In this document: piece after piece, positions 1 through 7,981 of the stretch
How positions within the stretch are numbered: the stretch's first letter is position 1
Layout: every line of letters starts with the position of its first letter
Assembly (NCBI RefSeq): GCF_006542765.1
Contig: NZ_SKCD01000011.1
Coordinates: 733,619-797,618, forward strand
Origin: Paenibacillus luteus
Lineage (GTDB): Bacteria > Bacillota > Bacilli > Paenibacillales > Paenibacillaceae
Direction of reading: 5' to 3'
Length of the DNA: 64,000 nucleotides
Translations under genes and position numbers: made by a program
The notes under the pieces: model-generated
The model's database searches: none
The model's input: the letters and a program-made list of their open reading frames with translations, nothing else
What the model was told of the DNA's origin: nothing

Positions 1-222
1 CGGAACGTCTGAGAACTCCCTTATTTTAAGACAAGTGTGGATACCATCTAATTTCGGCATCATGACATCCAATATGACCAATTGGACTGAATTTGTTTGA
101 ATTGCCTGTAACGCTTCTATTCCATTTGTTGCTTCACATACAGAATACCCTTCATTGCGAAGATATACATGCAGAATATCTCGAATCTCTGAATCATCGT
201 CTACAACAAGGACTGTATTCAT
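1..222 (-). CDS. Response regulator receiver domain, partial
   Basis: N-terminal 74 codons of a two-component response regulator; the rest lies beyond the left edge. The receiver fold is recognisable: acidic cluster VVDDD at residues 6-10 and the phospho-acceptor D52 in the motif LDVMMP. Similar N-termini occur in OmpR-type regulators, but the output domain is not visible, so the subfamily is open. Its ATG overlaps the TGA of the upstream methyltransferase gene (ATGA at 219-222), which implies translational coupling and one transcript with the methyltransferase and probably the DedA gene. A partner kinase would be expected further left. Confidence 0.9.
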   Translation of the reverse strand, partial: MNTVLVVDDDSEIRDILHVYLRNEGYSVCEATNGIEALQAIQTNSVQLVILDVMMPKLDGIHTCLKIREFSDVP

Positions 223-812
223 GAATAATCACTCCCTGCTTTATTGTTATCTTTGAGCACTTTACGACAAGTATAAACGAAAGCTGGCGGGAAATTGAAG
301 GGGACAAGCCCAATATTTTCTACTACGAACTTATCGGATAAGCGTTTTTTCATCTGAAGCGAATATTGAAAGGCAACGAACAGTCCTCCGGGTTTTAAGG
401 CCTGATAAACTTGGTCAAGCAATATTTCTCTTATATCCTGTTTAAAATTAAAAAAAGGCAATCCACTAATAATACAGTCTAATTGTTCTATACCATCACC
501 ATTTATAATTTCAACTAATTGACAGGCATTAGGATGACAGTTGAAGTGAGGATAGTCTTTTTTTAAATTCCTCCTCATCGTTTCATCCATTTCAAACAAG
601 AAAACTTTCGTGTTTTTTAGGGAATGTTTCTCGATTGCACCTGTGATTGCTCCTGTACCAGAGCCAAGTTCCGCCACAGTACGTACTTTGTCCCACGAAA
701 TAGCATTAACCATTTTGCCTGCCAAAAACCGGGAACTCGGAACTATGCTGCCAACCTGTTTAGGCTGTTGAATAAAACTTTGCATAAACTGTATATAATG
801 ATTCATACTCAC
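219..812 (-). CDS. Class I SAM-dependent methyltransferase, phospholipid N-methyltransferase-like
   Basis: A 197-residue protein with the SAM-binding glycine loop AELGSGTGAIT (about residues 47-57) and an N-terminus (FIQQPKQVGSIVPSSR) typical of PmtA-like and rRNA-adenine-dimethylase-like methyltransferases. By family it would methylate a membrane lipid headgroup such as phosphatidylethanolamine, or a related substrate. A GTG start at 812 has GAGGTG six bases upstream; the ATG two codons later is the alternative. It lies 57 bp or more after the DedA gene and overlaps the response regulator by ATGA. Pairing with a DedA membrane protein agrees with a membrane-lipid role, but the substrate is not shown by the sequence. 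Confidence 0.8.
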   Translation of the reverse strand: MSMNHYIQFMQSFIQQPKQVGSIVPSSRFLAGKMVNAISWDKVRTVAELGSGTGAITGAIEKHSLKNTKVFLFEMDETMRRNLKKDYPHFNCHPNACQLVEIINGDGIEQLDCIISGLPFFNFKQDIREILLDQVYQALKPGGLFVAFQYSLQMKKRLSDKFVVENIGLVPFNFPPAFVYTCRKVLKDNNKAGSDYS

Positions 813-869
813 TGATTACACCTCATTTTATTTTGCTTATTTTGATTGATTTCATTCACTATCTATCAT

Positions 870-1346
870 TCAGAAAATTTTCTGGGTAAAAATCCCGATA
901 ACAAAAAAAGTCGCAGTCCACAATAAAGCGCTGGAATAAGATATGAGAGCAAACGTTTTAAACTTCACATTTCCAAGACCCACAAGCATAGGCATGATAT
1001 ACCTGACTATTGGCAAAAAAAATCCAATCACCATTGCCCAGTTCCCGTGCTGCTGTAAGATAGATTGAGCCTTTTGAAAGTGACGATTCCTAGTTAATTT
1101 TCCATTGAAATGATTTCCAAATATTTTTCCTAGAAAATAAGATACGGTTACCGCTATTAGCAGTCCCAATAATATAACTGAATAAGTAATCCAAGGATTT
1201 AAAGTACCCTTGCTGCTCAAAAAGGCGCCAGTTAGTATCGTTATTTCGTTTGGTACAGGGATACCGAAAGGACCAAGGGAAAAGGCAACAAAAAACATAA
1301 AATATCCATATTGATCAACTAATTGCATAATAGTATGACTGAACAT
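870..1346 (-). CDS. DedA family membrane protein
   Basis: A 158-residue integral membrane protein of the DedA/SNARE-associated (VTT) family. It shows the family pattern: N-terminal re-entrant segment with GPFGIPVPNE, then a long amphipathic stretch, and the conserved FFLPIVRYIMPMLVG with an arginine that is functionally important in DedA proteins. Members act as lipid flippases (for example of undecaprenyl phosphate or phosphatidylethanolamine) and affect membrane potential. The start is placed at the ATG at 1346 because AGGAGG precedes it by about 6 bases; an upstream in-frame ATG at 1361 lacks this. It is the first gene of the group leading into the methyltransferase and response regulator. 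Confidence 0.88.
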   Translation of the reverse strand: MFSHTIMQLVDQYGYFMFFVAFSLGPFGIPVPNEITILTGAFLSSKGTLNPWITYSVILLGLLIAVTVSYFLGKIFGNHFNGKLTRNRHFQKAQSILQQHGNWAMVIGFFLPIVRYIMPMLVGLGNVKFKTFALISYSSALLWTATFFVIGIFTQKIF

Positions 1347-1451
1347 GTTGATCCTCCTCATTTCGAATTCATAGATGAAGAATACCAGTTAAATCTAAGC
1401 TCCCTATGAGGATTTTTCTAAAGAAATTCTGAAGAAAGGTTGCTGTGAATG

Positions 1452-1500
1452 AAAAAAAGCACTTCTAAATCAGGAAAATAAACCTGATTTGAAAGTGCTT
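1452..1500 (-). terminator. Intrinsic terminator of the 4.9-1.6 kb operon
   Basis: Imperfect 18-bp stem (AAGCACTTTC... pairing with ...GAAGTGCTT) with an 8-base loop, followed on the minus strand by seven T. It lies about 105 bp downstream of the methyltransferase stop codon and closes the leftward operon. Confidence 0.85.
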
Positions 1501-1511
1501 CAAAAGTAATG

Positions 1512-1606
1512 TTAATAAAGCATGTTTTTGAGATGGACTAGCCAAGGAATTCCTCCAACAATAGCGTGCAATCGTTTTTTGAAATCCACGTCGTCTGTCA
1601 GAGTAA
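1512..1606 (-). pseudogene. Possible out-of-frame coding tail after the methyltransferase
   Basis: Immediately behind the methyltransferase stop codon, a different frame encodes a protein-like stretch of about 32 residues (DLITLTDDVDFKKRLHAIVG then GIPWLVHLKNMLY) ending in TAA at 1512-1514. There is no convincing start or ribosome site. It may be the tail of a decayed gene or the old C-terminus of the methyltransferase after a frameshift. I do not recognise the family. Confidence 0.25.
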
Positions 1607-2557
1607 TCAAATCTCTTTCATATACATGTTCTGATCCTGCAATCGAATCAGCACTTTGCCAAAACGTCCGCCTTCCTGGATGACTACTTTACCGGATGGA
1701 TAGGCTTGCTCCAAATAGTCAGCAATTATTTTCCGATTCCGCTCATCTATAGGAAGACGACGATGTCCAAGCCAAGTTATCGCTTCCTGCAACGCCGCTT
1801 CCCTGGAGACTTCCTTCGTTTTCGTTTCCCTTGTGATTAGCGTTTCGTATGCATAACCTTTAAGATACAGTAGCTGCAGCAAGTACCCCATTTCTGAATG
1901 TTGCGCATGGAAGGGCTTACCGGTGACGAGCGGCCAGATTTCATTCACTAGGCTGTGTTCCGCAGGACTTACCGGCATACTGATATAACAAAACTTTCGA
2001 GCACAATGGAGTAGCTTCTCTACGCTATCCCAATTGTGAATGATTGGGCACATCGAGGCAAAGACGAGATCGAATTCCTGATTCCAGCCTTTCGTCTGCA
2101 AGTCAATACCTTCAAACGGTTCGCGTACAATCTTCATCTGGCCATCATCGAACTTCGAGATATTTTCTTCCAATAATTCGACCAGCGGGGGAGAAGTCTC
2201 TACGGCGGTTACACGGGCCCCTCGCTCCGCAAACGGCACTGAGAAAACGCCCGATGCGGCGCCAATATCCAGCACAGAGGTGTTTTCGAACTGAACCCCT
2301 TGTCCTTCAAGCCAGTTCATAATTCGTTTGGTTCGTTTTCTTCCATCTTCGCTAAACGATTGTTCGTTGAAGATCTTGGCCTTATGGTCAAAAGATCTGG
2401 TAGGATCGATTCCATTCATTTTCATCTTATTGAGCTTCAGAACGGACTCGTCTTTCCACGCTTTTTCCCATATGGCTGCATTAAAAAAATCGTTCATGTG
2501 TATTCCCACGCTTTCCTTATGGTTTTTGGATTCTCCTAAACGAACGACCTGATTCAT
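1607..2557 (-). CDS. Class I SAM-dependent methyltransferase
   Basis: A 316-residue protein with a Rossmann methyltransferase core: motif I VLDIGAASGVFSVPFA (about residues 95-110), acidic strand-2 residue in VTAVETS, and a later motif FDLVFASMCPIIH. The substrate is not evident. Its ATG overlaps the TGA of the MFS gene (ATGA at 2554-2557), so it is translationally coupled. An internal ATG at 2497 (MNDFFNAAIW) with GTGGGA upstream is an alternative start. Grouped with a CxxC flavoenzyme and an exporter, it may modify a toxic small molecule, for instance S-methylating a thiol, as in gliotoxin self-protection; that role is inference. Confidence 0.82.
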   Translation of the reverse strand: MNQVVRLGESKNHKESVGIHMNDFFNAAIWEKAWKDESVLKLNKMKMNGIDPTRSFDHKAKIFNEQSFSEDGRKRTKRIMNWLEGQGVQFENTSVLDIGAASGVFSVPFAERGARVTAVETSPPLVELLEENISKFDDGQMKIVREPFEGIDLQTKGWNQEFDLVFASMCPIIHNWDSVEKLLHCARKFCYISMPVSPAEHSLVNEIWPLVTGKPFHAQHSEMGYLLQLLYLKGYAYETLITRETKTKEVSREAALQEAITWLGHRRLPIDERNRKIIADYLEQAYPSGKVVIQEGGRFGKVLIRLQDQNMYMKEI

Positions 2558-3987
2558 CCTTCCGCCTGTTCATGCTCCGGCGATTTCCCTTTACGGAGGA
2601 ACAAACCGAGAATGAGCGCACCGAGCGCAATGACAACGCCGACCCAAAAAGCGCTATTTATGCCATTTGCAAGCGCTTTGACTATTTCCCCTGGAGAATG
2701 CGGGTCAATCGATCCACTCAAGTAATGTTTCTGTCCATTGGACATGATACTGATGTACAAGGCAGTGCCGATCGCACCGGCTACCTGCAACAGCGTGTTT
2801 AAGATCGCCGTCCCATGCGGGTACAGATGGCGCGGCAACTGGTTGAGCCCAGCCGTCTGTGCAGGCATCATCACTAGCGCGACACCGATCATCATCGCGA
2901 TGTACACAGAGACTAGAAAACCGGTACTCGAAGTTTCGTCGAATCGGGTTAACAGCCACAACGAAACAACCACAATGATAAGCCCGGGGATGACAAGTAC
3001 GCGCAGTCCGAATTTATCGAACAGCTTTCCAGCGACCGGAGCCATGATCCCGTTCACTATTCCTCCGGGAAGCAAGATCAAACCAGATTTGAACGCCGTC
3101 ATCAGCAGTACTCCCTGCATAAACAACGGAAGCATGATCGCCGTCGAGAAAAACGTCATCATAAGCATGACGAGCAGCACTGCGACAAGCGAAAATAACG
3201 GATATCGGAATGCCCGTAAATCCATGATGGGCTCTTTTAACAACAGTTGCCGCCAGACGAACAGGATCAAGGCGGAACCGCTCGCCACAATCGTCCAGAT
3301 CACCTCCGGCTCTGACCAACCGTTTACCCCAGCCTTGCTGAACCCATAAACGATTCCCCCGAAGCCGATCGTCGACAACAAGATGGATAAGAGATCTACT
3401 CGCGGTTTGGTGACTTCCGACACATTCTTCAAGACAGCCGCTCCTATAATAATGGAAAGCACCGCAAATGGTATTACAAGGTAAAACAGCCAGCGCCATG
3501 ATAGCCCGTCAACGATTAAACCTGATATAGTGGGACCAATCGCCGGCGCGAACATGATAACGAGTCCGAACATCCCCATCGCGCCTCCCCGCTTTTCAGG
3601 AGGATACATAACCAGAATGGTGTTCATTGTAAGCGGCATCAGCATGCCGGTACCTATCGCCTGAATAATCCGCCCGACCAGCAACACGCCGAATTCCGGT
3701 GCAAGCGCTGAGGTGACCGTACCGACGAAGAACAAACTCATCGCCGAAAGAAACATTTGCCGAGTCGTGAACCATTGCTGCAATACCGCGGTCACCGGAA
3801 TAAGCACGCCTACGACGAGCATGTAGGCGGTAGCCAGCCACTGAGCCGTCGCTGCAGACACGCCAAACGATTTCATCAATTCGGGAAGGGCATTGCCCAT
3901 TAGCGTCTCGTTCAATGCGGCGACGAACATACCGATAATCAGAGCAAACATGATTGGACCACGCTTCATATTATTTAAATCGATCAT
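2554..3987 (-). CDS. MFS multidrug exporter, DHA2 (14-TM) family
   Basis: About 477 residues with 14 predicted hydrophobic segments. Family motifs are visible: LNETLMGNALPELMKSF in TM1, the motif-A region between TM2 and TM3, and GRIIQAIGTGMLMPLTM (TM4), with motif C GLVIMFAPAIGPTISG in TM5. This is the EmrB/LmrB/QacA class of proton-coupled drug exporters. The ATG at 3987 is preferred over the upstream TTG at 4002 because GGGGGAG sits six bases before it and because it overlaps the flavoenzyme stop as ATGA. Middle gene of the coupled three-gene operon; it probably exports the compound that the neighbouring enzymes handle. Confidence 0.9.
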   Translation of the reverse strand: MIDLNNMKRGPIMFALIIGMFVAALNETLMGNALPELMKSFGVSAATAQWLATAYMLVVGVLIPVTAVLQQWFTTRQMFLSAMSLFFVGTVTSALAPEFGVLLVGRIIQAIGTGMLMPLTMNTILVMYPPEKRGGAMGMFGLVIMFAPAIGPTISGLIVDGLSWRWLFYLVIPFAVLSIIIGAAVLKNVSEVTKPRVDLLSILLSTIGFGGIVYGFSKAGVNGWSEPEVIWTIVASGSALILFVWRQLLLKEPIMDLRAFRYPLFSLVAVLLVMLMMTFFSTAIMLPLFMQGVLLMTAFKSGLILLPGGIVNGIMAPVAGKLFDKFGLRVLVIPGLIIVVVSLWLLTRFDETSSTGFLVSVYIAMMIGVALVMMPAQTAGLNQLPRHLYPHGTAILNTLLQVAGAIGTALYISIMSNGQKHYLSGSIDPHSPGEIVKALANGINSAFWVGVVIALGALILGLFLRKGKSPEHEQAEG

Positions 3988-4901
3988 TTGTTTCTCCCCC
4001 AAGCTACTGCATTTAGTTCACCAGTGATGACCGCGGCGGCAAATGCACCGTTCGAAGCCGCAGCAATGGCCTGATGCATTCGCGATGCTGCATCTCCGGC
4101 ACTAAATACACCAGGAATGTTCGTTTTTCCGAATTGATCGACGACGATTCCCCCCCATTCCGTAATCTCGCAACCGATCATTTGCGGCAAATCTGATCCT
4201 GTAACCAGATCCGGTTTGAAAAAGATCCCTGTGCATGGAATAGTCGTCCCGTCTTCAAGAATGACTTCCCGAACAATCCCTCCGCTAGAGTCAATTTGAA
4301 TGATTGGCGAGTCGAATAGAGGCACTTGATTCCGCTGGAATTCCTCCCGCTCGGCATCAGTCAGTTCATCAGGTCCATTCGTGCAGACGGTAAAACGATT
4401 CGTCCATCCGGATAGGAGTGGAGCAAGGTGCATAAGCGTTGTTCCCTTATTAATGATGACAAGCGGCTGATCCCTTAATTCCCAGCCATCGCAAAATGGG
4501 CAGACGAAAGCGCTCTTCCCGTATACTTCCGCCAGTCCCGGAATAGTAGGAGGTAGATCCTTCATGCCAACGGTAAACAATATTTTCTTGCTTACAAAAG
4601 TTTGTCCTTGCTCCGTCTCGATTTGAAACCAGCCGTCGGTTCCCACGATCGACACCGCACTATCCGTAACGAATGATACGGCAGGATAGGCGCTGATCTC
4701 TTCCTTTGCAATTCTCCGAAAGTCGCTTGGACTGATCCCATCGCGGGTAAGAAACCCGTGAACCTCGCGTGTCACAGCGTTGCGGGGACGGCCTGCATCG
4801 ATCACCGCAACTGTTTTCCTTGCCCTCCCAAGTACCAGTGCAGCGTTCAGCCCAGCCGGTCCGCCACCAATAATTGCCACATCGAGAAACTGTTTATCCA
4901 T
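3984..4901 (-). CDS. NAD(P)/FAD-dependent oxidoreductase, thioredoxin-reductase/GliT-like
   Basis: A 305-residue flavoprotein. The N-terminal FAD site is AIIGGGPAGLNAAL; the redox-active pair is C134/C137 in CPFCDGWELRD; the C-terminal FAD motif is GVFSAGDAAS. It is shorter than general reductases and has no thioredoxin domain. The C-P-x-C-(D/H)-G-W-E signature is that of the dithiol oxidase/reductase branch that includes fungal GliT and bacterial HlmI, rather than classical TrxB (CATC). The start at 4901 has GGAGGG eight bases upstream. First gene of an operon with an MFS exporter and methyltransferase, the same three functions found in gliotoxin self-resistance. Substrate unknown. Confidence 0.85.
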   Translation of the reverse strand: MDKQFLDVAIIGGGPAGLNAALVLGRARKTVAVIDAGRPRNAVTREVHGFLTRDGISPSDFRRIAKEEISAYPAVSFVTDSAVSIVGTDGWFQIETEQGQTFVSKKILFTVGMKDLPPTIPGLAEVYGKSAFVCPFCDGWELRDQPLVIINKGTTLMHLAPLLSGWTNRFTVCTNGPDELTDAEREEFQRNQVPLFDSPIIQIDSSGGIVREVILEDGTTIPCTGIFFKPDLVTGSDLPQMIGCEITEWGGIVVDQFGKTNIPGVFSAGDAASRMHQAIAAASNGAFAAAVITGELNAVAWGRNK

Positions 4902-4927
4902 TTTAATTTCACCCTCCATAGGTCTTT

Positions 4928-4995
4928 AATATCCGTAATTAAAACAAAAAAACACTAGTTTTCTATTTTATATGGATCTACAATATCCATAATTA
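4928..4995. promoter_or_regulatory. Two copies of an operator-like box, candidate Rrf2 sites
   Basis: The box AATATCCRTAATTA occurs at 4928-4941 and 4982-4995, in the promoter region of the flavoenzyme-exporter-methyltransferase operon. A related copy (TTATCCATAATAT) lies at 5543-5555 upstream of the Rrf2 gene. Placement before both units fits autoregulation plus control of the operon by the Rrf2 protein. No binding data exist here. Confidence 0.55.
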
Positions 4996-5000
4996 GAATA

Positions 5001-5021
5001 CAAGAAGTTCATCACTTCTTG
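5001..5021 (-). terminator. Hairpin across the Rrf2 stop codon
   Basis: CAAGAAGT and ACTTCTTG form an 8-bp stem with a 5-base loop; the stop codon of the Rrf2 gene lies inside it. The following bases on the minus strand are only moderately T-rich, so this may be a weak terminator or attenuator in front of the operon. Confidence 0.35.
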
Positions 5022-5497
5022 TTTACCTCGTGACTGCAACGCTTGTACGCCTCATCCAATACCGACTGAATCGTATGTTCTCGCAAGTATTGGTGCAAAT
5101 GCTGTTCAGCGCCATACATAACTTTCTCAACTAAACATTCGTTTTTCCCCTGATGTTTCTGTTCCCGTTGTGCAGCCCCCTCTTTCGCTAACAACTGGTG
5201 CTGCCGCGAACTCGAATTCGAACATTCGAATAACTGCTGCCTTCCTTCAATCACTTGAATCACATCTAAGAACGTAATCTGATCTGCCGGTCGTGCAAGC
5301 TCGTAACCACCGTTCACCCCTGGCGCAGCACGTACGATTCCATCCTGCCTCAACTTGGACATGATTTTGGATAAATAGCTTTCCGAAACATTAAGTGCCC
5401 CAGATAATCCCTTGATCCCGACGTTGTTGCAACGCTCCGATTGTCCCAGATGAATTAAAGCGTGTAGGGCGTAATCTGTACTTTTGGAGAACTGCAA
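5012..5497 (-). CDS. Rrf2 family transcriptional regulator
   Basis: A 161-residue winged-helix regulator: QFSKSTDYALHALIHLG at the N-terminus, helix-turn-helix with LNVSESYLSKIMSKL and the wing GVNGGYELARP. Rrf2 proteins sense Fe-S clusters, NO, cysteine metabolism or thiol stress. Cysteines occur at about residue 23, in LFEC, in NEC and near the C-terminus, but not in the close spacing of IscR/NsrR, so a thiol switch is more likely than a cluster. The start is the TTG at 5497, which has GGGAGG seven bases upstream and gives the canonical N-terminus. It is upstream of, and in the same direction as, the operon it probably controls. Confidence 0.87.
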   Translation of the reverse strand: MQFSKSTDYALHALIHLGQSERCNNVGIKGLSGALNVSESYLSKIMSKLRQDGIVRAAPGVNGGYELARPADQITFLDVIQVIEGRQQLFECSNSSSRQHQLLAKEGAAQREQKHQGKNECLVEKVMYGAEQHLHQYLREHTIQSVLDEAYKRCSHEVNKK

Positions 5498-5542
5498 ATA
5501 TAAAACCTCCCTTCTCAATATCACCACTATTACAGACCTTCG

Positions 5543-5555
5543 TTATCCATAATAT
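5543..5555. promoter_or_regulatory. Third copy of the Rrf2-type box
   Basis: TTATCCATAATAT, about 45 bases upstream of the Rrf2 start, matches the two boxes before the flavoenzyme operon at the core ATCCATAAT. Confidence 0.45.
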
Positions 5556-5899
5556 CTGATTTAATAATAAAATGCAATGACATTCTTGATTATAGCTTCA
5601 CTTCAAATCGTGGACGAATCTGAAAATCACAGCAGCAGTGGTCGTCTCACTCTCCTTATATTGAAAAAGTGAAAATTCATGCAATGATTCATGTTATCAC
5701 AGAGGATGAGTTTCCACGAATTTGCCCACTATATAATCCAATATTATGATGTCGTGAAACGCTTTCCACCACAAATTCAGAATAGCCCCTTTTTATAAAC
5801 AAAAATAGCCTCCACCCGCCATGGTACAGAAGTGATTCAGCTATTTTCGAATACATTCTCGGTTTGGCTCCGCCAAAACGAATGGCGCTCAATTCAATT
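5556..5899. other. Non-coding stretch without a recognised gene
   Basis: AT-rich sequence. A 74-codon open frame on the minus strand at 5689-5913 has no ribosome site and no family I recognise. A short inverted repeat (TTTGG/CCAAA) occurs near 5868-5880. Confidence 0.4.
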
Positions 5900-5988
5900 A
5901 AAAAAAGCCACATTTAAAGGTGGATAGCACTCAAAAAGAGTGCAAAAGTATAGATAGGCTTGGAGAGTCCTTATCTTGTAGTTTTTTT
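5900..5988 (-). repeat. Dispersed ~90-bp repeat, copy A (candidate small RNA)
   Basis: Read on the minus strand this copy has a hairpin AGATAAGG...CCTATCT carrying CTCTCCA in its loop (5961-5967), a second hairpin GCACTC/GAGTGC, then CCAC...GTGG followed by seven T. Three other copies lie at 8643, 37968 and 58695. The terminator stem here is short, so this may be the most degenerate copy. A TTGACA lies about 30 bases upstream inside the neighbouring permease remnant. Confidence 0.5.
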
Positions 5989-5992
5989 GAAA

Positions 5993-6140
5993 CTAGCCTT
6001 TGACTGCTCCTGCTGTCAATCCGCTTACTATAGATTTCTGAGCAATTCCAAAAAAGAGGTATATCGGGATCACTGAAACGATTGCCGATGCATTAGTCTA
6101 GTAGAACGTTAAAATCATTCCAAGTCCACATCATTTGCAG
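5993..6140 (-). pseudogene. Remnant of a sugar ABC permease (MalG type)
   Basis: The minus strand encodes two separated pieces of a carbohydrate ABC permease C-terminus: MMWTWNDFNVLL, from the EAA-loop downstream segment, then after a stop codon and a large internal deletion TNASAIVSVIPIYLFFGIAQ and KSIVSGLTAGAVKG, ending TAG at 5993-5995. The final GLTAGAVKG is the classic end of this family. No other part of the gene is present, so a transporter operon was once here or the piece was moved in. Confidence 0.75.
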
Positions 6141-6154
6141 CTACCTAACAAGCA

Positions 6155-6183
6155 CAAAAAAAGAGCCGCTCAAATGAGCGGCC
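6155..6183 (-). terminator. Intrinsic terminator of the GAPDH gene
   Basis: GCCGCTC/GAGCGGC stem with a 4-base loop followed on the minus strand by TCTTTTTTT, about 70 bp after the GAPDH stop. Confidence 0.92.
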
Positions 6184-6249
6184 CTTGCTAGTCTTTCGTG
6201 GATGATGAAATTCCCCCGTCACCGGAATGGAAGGCCGGGGCAAACTCTT

Positions 6250-7248
6250 TTATTTATTTGCCAAGAATGCTGCAACCTCCGCCAGACGCGTAGCGAAGCC
6301 CCATTCATTGTCGTACCAAGTCGCGACGGATAGGAGCTCTCCTTCCACGTGGGTGAGCGGCAGATCGATGATTGATGTATGCGGATCGCCTATGATTCGC
6401 GACGAGGCCCATTCGCCCTCAAGTACATCCATGACACCTTTTAGGTCGCCTTCTCGCGAGGCACGGCGGAACATATCATTCACTTCCTGCACCGTGCACG
6501 GCTTCTCCGTGATCAGATTTAACTCGGCGATACTGCCCGTGCGGGTCGGTATGCGGTAGGCCTTCCCCGTAATCTTCAGGTCCGGCCAGATGAACTTAAG
6601 CGCCTTGGCCGCGCCTGACGATGACGGAATGATGTTCTCGGCCGCCGCCCAGGAGTCCCTGCGGTCGCGCATCGGCTGATCCGTCAACGATTGCGTATTG
6701 GTATAAGAATGGACCGTGGAGAACAGTCCGTATTTGATCCCGTAGTTTTCTTTGACCAGCTTGACGACGGCCGCGAGGGCGTTAGTCGTACAGCTAGCCA
6801 TGCTGATGATCCGGTGCTTGTCGGGATCGAAGCTGTCAAGGTTGATCCCCTTCAGCAGCACGGCATCACAATCATCGAGGGTTTTGCTCGGACCGCTGAT
6901 AAGGACGCGCTTCGCGCCGCGATCCAGATGCACCTCAGCGACGGAACGGACGACAGCGCGACCCGTGCAATCGACGACGAGGTCCACGCCGAGCGCTTTC
7001 CAGTCCGGCACTTCCTGCGAGGAATTGATATAGAGAATCTCACGTCCGCCGATGACCAATGCTCCCTCTTGGGCGGATACGTCCTCATGCCAACGCTTAT
7101 AGTTGGAATCCACTTCGAATAGCGCGGCAAGCGTGCCCTCCTCCTTGATATCCGATACCGAAACCGGAACGAAGAGCTTGTCTTGAAGCGCGACGCGCAG
7201 CAGTACTCTGCCGATGCGGCCAAAACCGAAAATCGCAATTTTACCCAT
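6250..7248 (-). CDS. gap: Type I glyceraldehyde-3-phosphate dehydrogenase, divergent paralog
   Basis: A 332-residue enzyme that oxidises (or in the reverse direction forms) glyceraldehyde 3-phosphate with NAD(P). The N-terminal nucleotide site is IAIFGFGRIGR, the catalytic cysteine C153 lies in ASCTTN, and the downstream HSYTNTQSLTDQP and IIPSSSGAAKA segments match the S-loop region. Several usually invariant stretches differ, such as ISGPSKTLDDCD in place of the normal ISAPAKD-like strand, so it is a paralog rather than the main glycolytic enzyme; erythrose-4-phosphate dehydrogenase is an alternative. GGAGG lies about nine bases before the ATG. A single-gene unit with its own terminator and a palindrome upstream. 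Confidence 0.88.
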   Translation of the reverse strand: MGKIAIFGFGRIGRVLLRVALQDKLFVPVSVSDIKEEGTLAALFEVDSNYKRWHEDVSAQEGALVIGGREILYINSSQEVPDWKALGVDLVVDCTGRAVVRSVAEVHLDRGAKRVLISGPSKTLDDCDAVLLKGINLDSFDPDKHRIISMASCTTNALAAVVKLVKENYGIKYGLFSTVHSYTNTQSLTDQPMRDRRDSWAAAENIIPSSSGAAKALKFIWPDLKITGKAYRIPTRTGSIAELNLITEKPCTVQEVNDMFRRASREGDLKGVMDVLEGEWASSRIIGDPHTSIIDLPLTHVEGELLSVATWYDNEWGFATRLAEVAAFLANK

Positions 7249-7286
7249 ATTTCTCAGCCTCCATTTGAATAATGTTGTCGACGGGT

Positions 7287-7300
7287 ATAGTGTACACTAT
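7287..7300. promoter_or_regulatory. Perfect 14-bp palindrome upstream of GAPDH
   Basis: ATAGTGTACACTAT, a perfect inverted repeat, lies about 40 bases before the GAPDH start. Its size and position fit an operator for a dimeric repressor (GntR-type sites look like this); the regulator is unknown. Confidence 0.5.
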
Positions 7301-7981
7301 TTCTTTGCCCGAATTCCAACGTTGGCCTTAAACTTACTTTCTACGTAATTCATCCCGTGCAAGGGCATGCTCAGCTTTTGACAAAGTGAAGTTGCAACAA
7401 TAAAAATAGCACTAAGCCTTGATTGTTTTGGTCATAATGATATCCCTTTGTTCTTCATCCCTCTTATAGAAAGAGTCGACTCCTGTCTATGCCATCTTTC
7501 CCTTACATAAATTCTTTCGATTTCAAACGAAGTATGGCCCATTTTTCATTCCAATGAGCTATTCGATATTTCTTGTTCTAATTATTTGAAGTTAAATGCT
7601 TTTTCCAAGTAAGTATTTATTTTCCCACAATACTCCAGTACCATTCTGCATTTCCCTGATTTTTTGCTGCAGGTTGAAAATCGTACCCACTTCACTTTCA
7701 GAGAATAATCTAAACTATCGGTCGTATTAAAGTTCCATAAACTCTAATTTTAATTTTAACCATCCCATAAACGTAAGTTCGCCCTAAACAATAAGCTGAC
7801 ATAGTCAGAAGAAACCCTATGGTTATGCCCTTAGACATTACCGAACTCATGCGTAAATTGACTTAGGATACACTTCAATGACTATCGTTGAATTAATCTA
7901 CTGAAAATGACGGTTCACTTCATGCTGCTGGCCCTCACTTCAAGTACTAAATTAACTCACCTTTTAATAAAGATACCAAAA
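7301..7981. other. AT-rich intergenic region, no gene recognised
   Basis: About 680 bp with no supported gene. On the minus strand around 7600-7720 one frame reads LDYSLKVKWVRFSTCSKKSG and then about 24 more residues before a stop; it may be gene debris, but I cannot assign it. Confidence 0.4.

Noticed and set aside
2738..3349. A 203-codon plus-strand frame inside the exporter gene
   Set aside because: Antisense to a clear MFS gene, low complexity, no ribosome site.
5755..5775. A cre-like sequence TGAAACGCTTTCCA
   Set aside because: The central CG is displaced relative to the consensus and there is no gene directly downstream.
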